DNA from: Clostridia bacterium
GTDB lineage: Bacteria; Bacillota_A; Clostridia; Oscillospirales; Acutalibacteraceae
NCBI GenBank assembly: GCA_017397065.1
Contig: JAFQKE010000024.1
Span: 62,001-126,000, forward strand
Direction of reading: 5' to 3'
Length of the DNA stretch: 64,000 nt
Shown here: piece after piece, positions 61,206 to 64,000 of the stretch
How positions within the stretch are numbered: the first letter of the stretch is position 1
Layout of the letters: each line of letters starts with the position of its first letter
Position numbers and translations under genes: made by a program
Notes under the pieces: model-generated
Database searches by the model: none
Told to the model about the DNA's origin: nothing
What the model saw: only the letters and a program-made list of their open reading frames with translations

Positions 61206-63131
61206 ATGTCTAAATACATTTTAAATGCAGATTTGAACAATCCTGTTCACAGTAATTTCGTTGGTAATGCGGCTGTTTTCCACGGCTACGCAGGTATGAA
61301 TGATGATGCAGGTCGTGTTTATACCGAAGAGCAATGTGTGCTTGAGGCAGACCGCGCCGCCGAGGTTGGTGTGAAAATTGCCCGTACTATGTATAGAAGA
61401 TATGCAGAGTTTAACGAAGAAACAGGCAAATGGAACTTTGATACTCAAAGTATGAACTGTTTTACCCGCTTTTGTGAGCGTCTTAAAGAAAGAAATATTG
61501 ATGTCGCAATTCAAGCAGGTTGGTGCAGTCCTGGTGATATAAATGGAACCGGTTGGAATGATAAAATACCTGGCGGTGCCGAAATGGATCCAAATGAGGC
61601 TATGGATAAATACGTAGAATGGATGGTAGAGTCCCTTAAATATTTGATTATTGAGAAAGGCCTTACTAATGTTAAATACGTTTTAATATTTACCGAACCT
61701 CAGGGTGGTGTTTGCGGAGTTTTAAAAGGTTATACACACGCTTATGATATCTGGTGCGCTGCTACTGAAGCAATACATAACGGTCTTGTTAAGGCAAATT
61801 TACGCCACTTGGTTAAGATTGTTGGTCCTAACGAGGGTAGCACAACCCGTTCAGATATGTTAAAAGCCGTTGCTCCAAGAACTAAAGAGTATGTTGATAT
61901 TTTTTCATCACATAACTACCTTGCAGCTTGGGCAGCTGAAGACTCAGGCTTTGAAAATGGCGAAGCTAATATTGTTTTCACATGTGCGGGTGCCAGAATT
62001 CAGCAAAGTGTTATGTTAGAGCCTAATACCGATTATGAAGTTACAGTTACCCTTAAAGGCTTTGCAAAAAACAATGAGACAATAAGTGGTAGCGTTAGCT
62101 TTGGTGCCTTCCACCCAAGCAAGTTTGAGCATAAAAACTATATTTCGGCAGGCAGCTATATCACAACAAGACTTAACGCACGCTCCACAAAAATGATTGA
62201 TGCAGTTGAGCTTACAAACGACTGGCAGGATTTTACCCACACCTTTAATACAGGCGATTTTAACGAAATTTGTGTTGGCATTTTTAGTGATATTAAGCAA
62301 ATGGAAATGGGTGCTTATTTAAAGAAGGTTGTTTTAACCAAAAAAGGTGAGGGCGAAAATCTTCTTAACGATGGCGATTTCTCCAACCCACGTGCTTACC
62401 ATAAGCGTTATAGAAATTTTGATTTAGTTAAGTGGGATTGGCTTGCAATGGCAGCAGAGTATATTGCATCAAATTCCTATCACGATTGGCATCGTTGGGT
62501 AAATACTGCTATGCAGTTTGTGCCTGAAGGCAAGGAATTCTGGTTTGACGAATATAACGTTAACGGTGCTTATTTTGACAAGCATGATAATCCATATTAC
62601 GCAACCAAACTTGCAACCGCAACGCTATCTCTTATGACTTCAGGCTCTCAGTCAAGCATTATGTGGACATTGTTTGACCAACAATGGCCAAATAACCACG
62701 AAGTAGATCATGACTGTTGGTATGATGGTGATCACCGTTGGGGCGTTATGCCAAATCTTATGAGATCTACAATACCATATCCTTCATTTTATTCCACAGG
62801 TCTTGTTTTTCGTTATATGGGCGGCAGCGAAGGCACAAAGGTTTATGAGATTAAGGATGGCGAGCCAATTTTTGGTGCTATTACTATCTCTCCTGAAGGC
62901 AAAATCGGTATTGCAGTTGTAAATACCTTTGATGGTGAACGTGAAATTGAGCTTAATTTAAACGAGTCTTTAGGCGGCGTTAAGCTTCAAAAGAGAGTTT
63001 ATGATCCCGCAACAATAGTGCCCGATGAAAACGCAAAACAGCTTGCACCCGTTGGCGAAATTACCGTGGATAATAAAATCTCCGACACACTTCCACCCTA
63101 TGCGTTAGTAGTTTATAGTAATATAGATTAG
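61206..63131 (+). CDS. GH-A-like glycoside hydrolase paralogue 5, no signal peptide, module inside barrel
   Basis: A 641-residue relative of the secreted family's barrel: YTEEQCVLEADRAAEVGVKIARTMYRRYA matches the YTEAQAAVEMDRLVDTKV region of the others. Candidate catalytic residues are E164 (IFTEPQGG) and E449 (FWFDEYN), 285 apart against 127-136 in the paralogues. The extra 150 or so residues (about 240-405) resemble a carbohydrate-binding jelly roll (MLEPNTDYEVTVTL...DWQDFTHTFNTGDF...GENLLNDGDFS). There is no signal peptide, so it may act on imported sugars. AAAGGG precedes the ATG at 61206; the GTG at 61197 overlaps that site. A divergent AraC regulator lies downstream on the other strand. 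Confidence 0.88.
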   Translation: MSKYILNADLNNPVHSNFVGNAAVFHGYAGMNDDAGRVYTEEQCVLEADRAAEVGVKIARTMYRRYAEFNEETGKWNFDTQSMNCFTRFCERLKERNIDVAIQAGWCSPGDINGTGWNDKIPGGAEMDPNEAMDKYVEWMVESLKYLIIEKGLTNVKYVLIFTEPQGGVCGVLKGYTHAYDIWCAATEAIHNGLVKANLRHLVKIVGPNEGSTTRSDMLKAVAPRTKEYVDIFSSHNYLAAWAAEDSGFENGEANIVFTCAGARIQQSVMLEPNTDYEVTVTLKGFAKNNETISGSVSFGAFHPSKFEHKNYISAGSYITTRLNARSTKMIDAVELTNDWQDFTHTFNTGDFNEICVGIFSDIKQMEMGAYLKKVVLTKKGEGENLLNDGDFSNPRAYHKRYRNFDLVKWDWLAMAAEYIASNSYHDWHRWVNTAMQFVPEGKEFWFDEYNVNGAYFDKHDNPYYATKLATATLSLMTSGSQSSIMWTLFDQQWPNNHEVDHDCWYDGDHRWGVMPNLMRSTIPYPSFYSTGLVFRYMGGSEGTKVYEIKDGEPIFGAITISPEGKIGIAVVNTFDGEREIELNLNESLGGVKLQKRVYDPATIVPDENAKQLAPVGEITVDNKISDTLPPYALVVYSNID

Positions 63132-63149
63132 TAATATCGCAGCATTTTA

Positions 63150-63280
63150 AATAAATATTTATAAACGCAAAAATCTGCAACGAAAGTGCTTTTTTACACT
63201 TTTATTGCAGATTTTTTATTTCGTTTTATTCTTATTTAAAGGAATTTAATAAACTTTGTTTTTTTACAGCCCATTTTTAT
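63150..63280. repeat. Convergent-junction terminator repeat, copy C
   Basis: Core stem AAAAATCTGCAACGAAAGTG with CACTTTTATTGCAGATTTTT (63169-63217) around the same CTTTTTTA loop as copy A. The right flank (TTTCGTTTTATTCTTATTTA, AAGGAATTTAATAAACTTTG, TTTTTTTACAGCCC) is almost identical to copy A. It lies between a plus gene and a minus gene. Confidence 0.87.
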
Positions 63281-63284
63281 GCCT

Positions 63285-64000
63285 TCATTTTTTAAACTGC
63301 AGTGGTGACACCCCATAATATTGTTTGAACATTTTTGAAAAGGTGTAAACATCGTTATATCCAACAGATAAAGCAGTAATTGAAACGCTGTAGCCTCTAT
63401 TCTTTATTAAATCCGCAGCCTGCTCCATACGGTGCTTCAGTAAATATTTTTTAGGGGATATTCCCATTTCCTTTTTAAAAAAATTAGAAAAATAGGTTCT
63501 TTCAAGTCCTATTCTGTCGGCAATGGACTGTACAGTAATATCAGACATATATTCTGATGATATAATGCTCAGAGCTTTTTCTATGTAATCTATTTTTTCT
63601 TCCCCTTTTTCTAGAATTTCTGAAAATAGCTGCCAAAGCTTTGAACATAAAAATTCTGTTTTGCCTACCGTTCTTTTACTGCATTTTTTCATATTTTCAA
63701 AAATATGTGCTGCACCGGGCAGATATATCACATCATCACAAAATAGATTGAAGCTTTGTGGTGCAGTAAAACCAATCCATATATATTCCCACGGGTTTTC
63801 AGAATCGGCCTCGTAATAGGTTTCAATAAACGGGGGAATAACAAAAATATTACCTGCGTTGATACTATATTCTCTGTCATCTATTTTAAAATATCCTTTG
63901 CCTGAAGCAACAAAATGCAAAAGCCAATGTGTTCTGAGTGCCGGACCAAAGCTATGCCCTTTAGGACATTGTTGATAACCAAATTGCATTGGATTTATGT
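63285..64000 (-). CDS. AraC-family transcriptional regulator, start outside window
   Basis: At least 234 residues. The C-terminal AraC domain has two HTH motifs (VQSIADRIGLERTYFSNFFK and ITALSVGYNDVYTFSKMFKQ). The N-terminal cupin (LLHFVASGKGYFKIDDREYSINAGNIFVIPP) senses a small ligand, often a sugar. The frame stays open to the window edge upstream of the ATG at 63989, and relatives have about 20 more residues, so the start is probably beyond 64000. It converges on paralogue 5 and may regulate it or an unseen upstream gene. Confidence 0.93.
   Translation of the reverse strand, partial: INPMQFGYQQCPKGHSFGPALRTHWLLHFVASGKGYFKIDDREYSINAGNIFVIPPFIETYYEADSENPWEYIWIGFTAPQSFNLFCDDVIYLPGAAHIFENMKKCSKRTVGKTEFLCSKLWQLFSEILEKGEEKIDYIEKALSIISSEYMSDITVQSIADRIGLERTYFSNFFKKEMGISPKKYLLKHRMEQAADLIKNRGYSVSITALSVGYNDVYTFSKMFKQYYGVSPLQFKK

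Overview
The window looks like chromosomal DNA of an AT-rich, Gram-positive, strictly anaerobic, probably spore-forming member of Clostridia, most likely a gut or rumen Oscillospirales-type bacterium. The evidence is T-box leaders, strong AGGAGG ribosome binding sites, many sigma-A promoters with 17-bp spacers, a BofA-type sporulation protein, rubrerythrin, a ferredoxin-dependent indolepyruvate oxidoreductase, a sodium-pumping decarboxylase and large secreted glycan-active proteins. No phage, insertion sequence, origin or CRISPR array was seen.

Layout. (1) 1-10.3 kb: three tandem genes for a paralogous family of about 1250-1310-residue secreted multidomain proteins with a GH-A-like catalytic barrel; the first is cut by the window edge. 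(2) 10.3-12.9 kb: a metal-resistance operon (CadC-like repressor, stand-alone HMA metallochaperone, P1B ATPase). (3) 13.0-16.0 kb: T-box-controlled thrS and an orphan MarR regulator. (4) 16.0-21.7 kb: a PqqD-like small protein coupled to an OPT transporter that carries an in-frame stop, a ClC channel, a histidine phosphatase and an acyltransferase. (5) 21.7-25.0 kb: alpha/beta hydrolase, sugar-isomerase-like TIM barrel, an intergenic repeat zone and a DegV protein. (6) 25.1-31.5 kb: a promoter with paired inverted repeats, a T-box whose best specifier is a tyrosine codon, an acyl-CoA ligase, a sodium symporter and iorAB. (7) 31.6-35.7 kb: two probably cytoplasmic glycoside hydrolases. (8) 35.7-41.6 kb: uvrC, an ABC exporter, manA, trmL and a flavin-binding protein. 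(9) 41.7-46.9 kb: a glycolipid glycosyltransferase, the oxaloacetate decarboxylase operon and tRNA-Arg(CCG). (10) 47.0-55.2 kb, minus strand: alaS, a HIT protein, comEC, holA, a Toprim protein, a WYL regulator and bofA. (11) 55.4-64 kb: rubrerythrin, a fourth secreted paralogue, a DUF11 protein, a fifth related hydrolase without a signal peptide and a divergent AraC regulator.

How it may work together. The secreted family, the intracellular GH36-type and DUF5696-like enzymes, ManA and the AraC-controlled hydrolase point to a lifestyle built on host or plant glycans. The most interesting system is the T-box-ligase-symporter-iorAB block. A T-box normally switches genes on when its tRNA is uncharged, so this block probably runs in the biosynthetic direction: uptake of an aryl acid, activation to its CoA thioester and reductive carboxylation to an arylpyruvate for tyrosine (or another aromatic amino acid). 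Other points of interest are a carbohydrate-binding-like module inserted inside the barrel of the 61.2-kb hydrolase, the OPT/PqqD-like pair, a run of six stem-loops before iorA, and a repeated bidirectional terminator at three convergent gene junctions.
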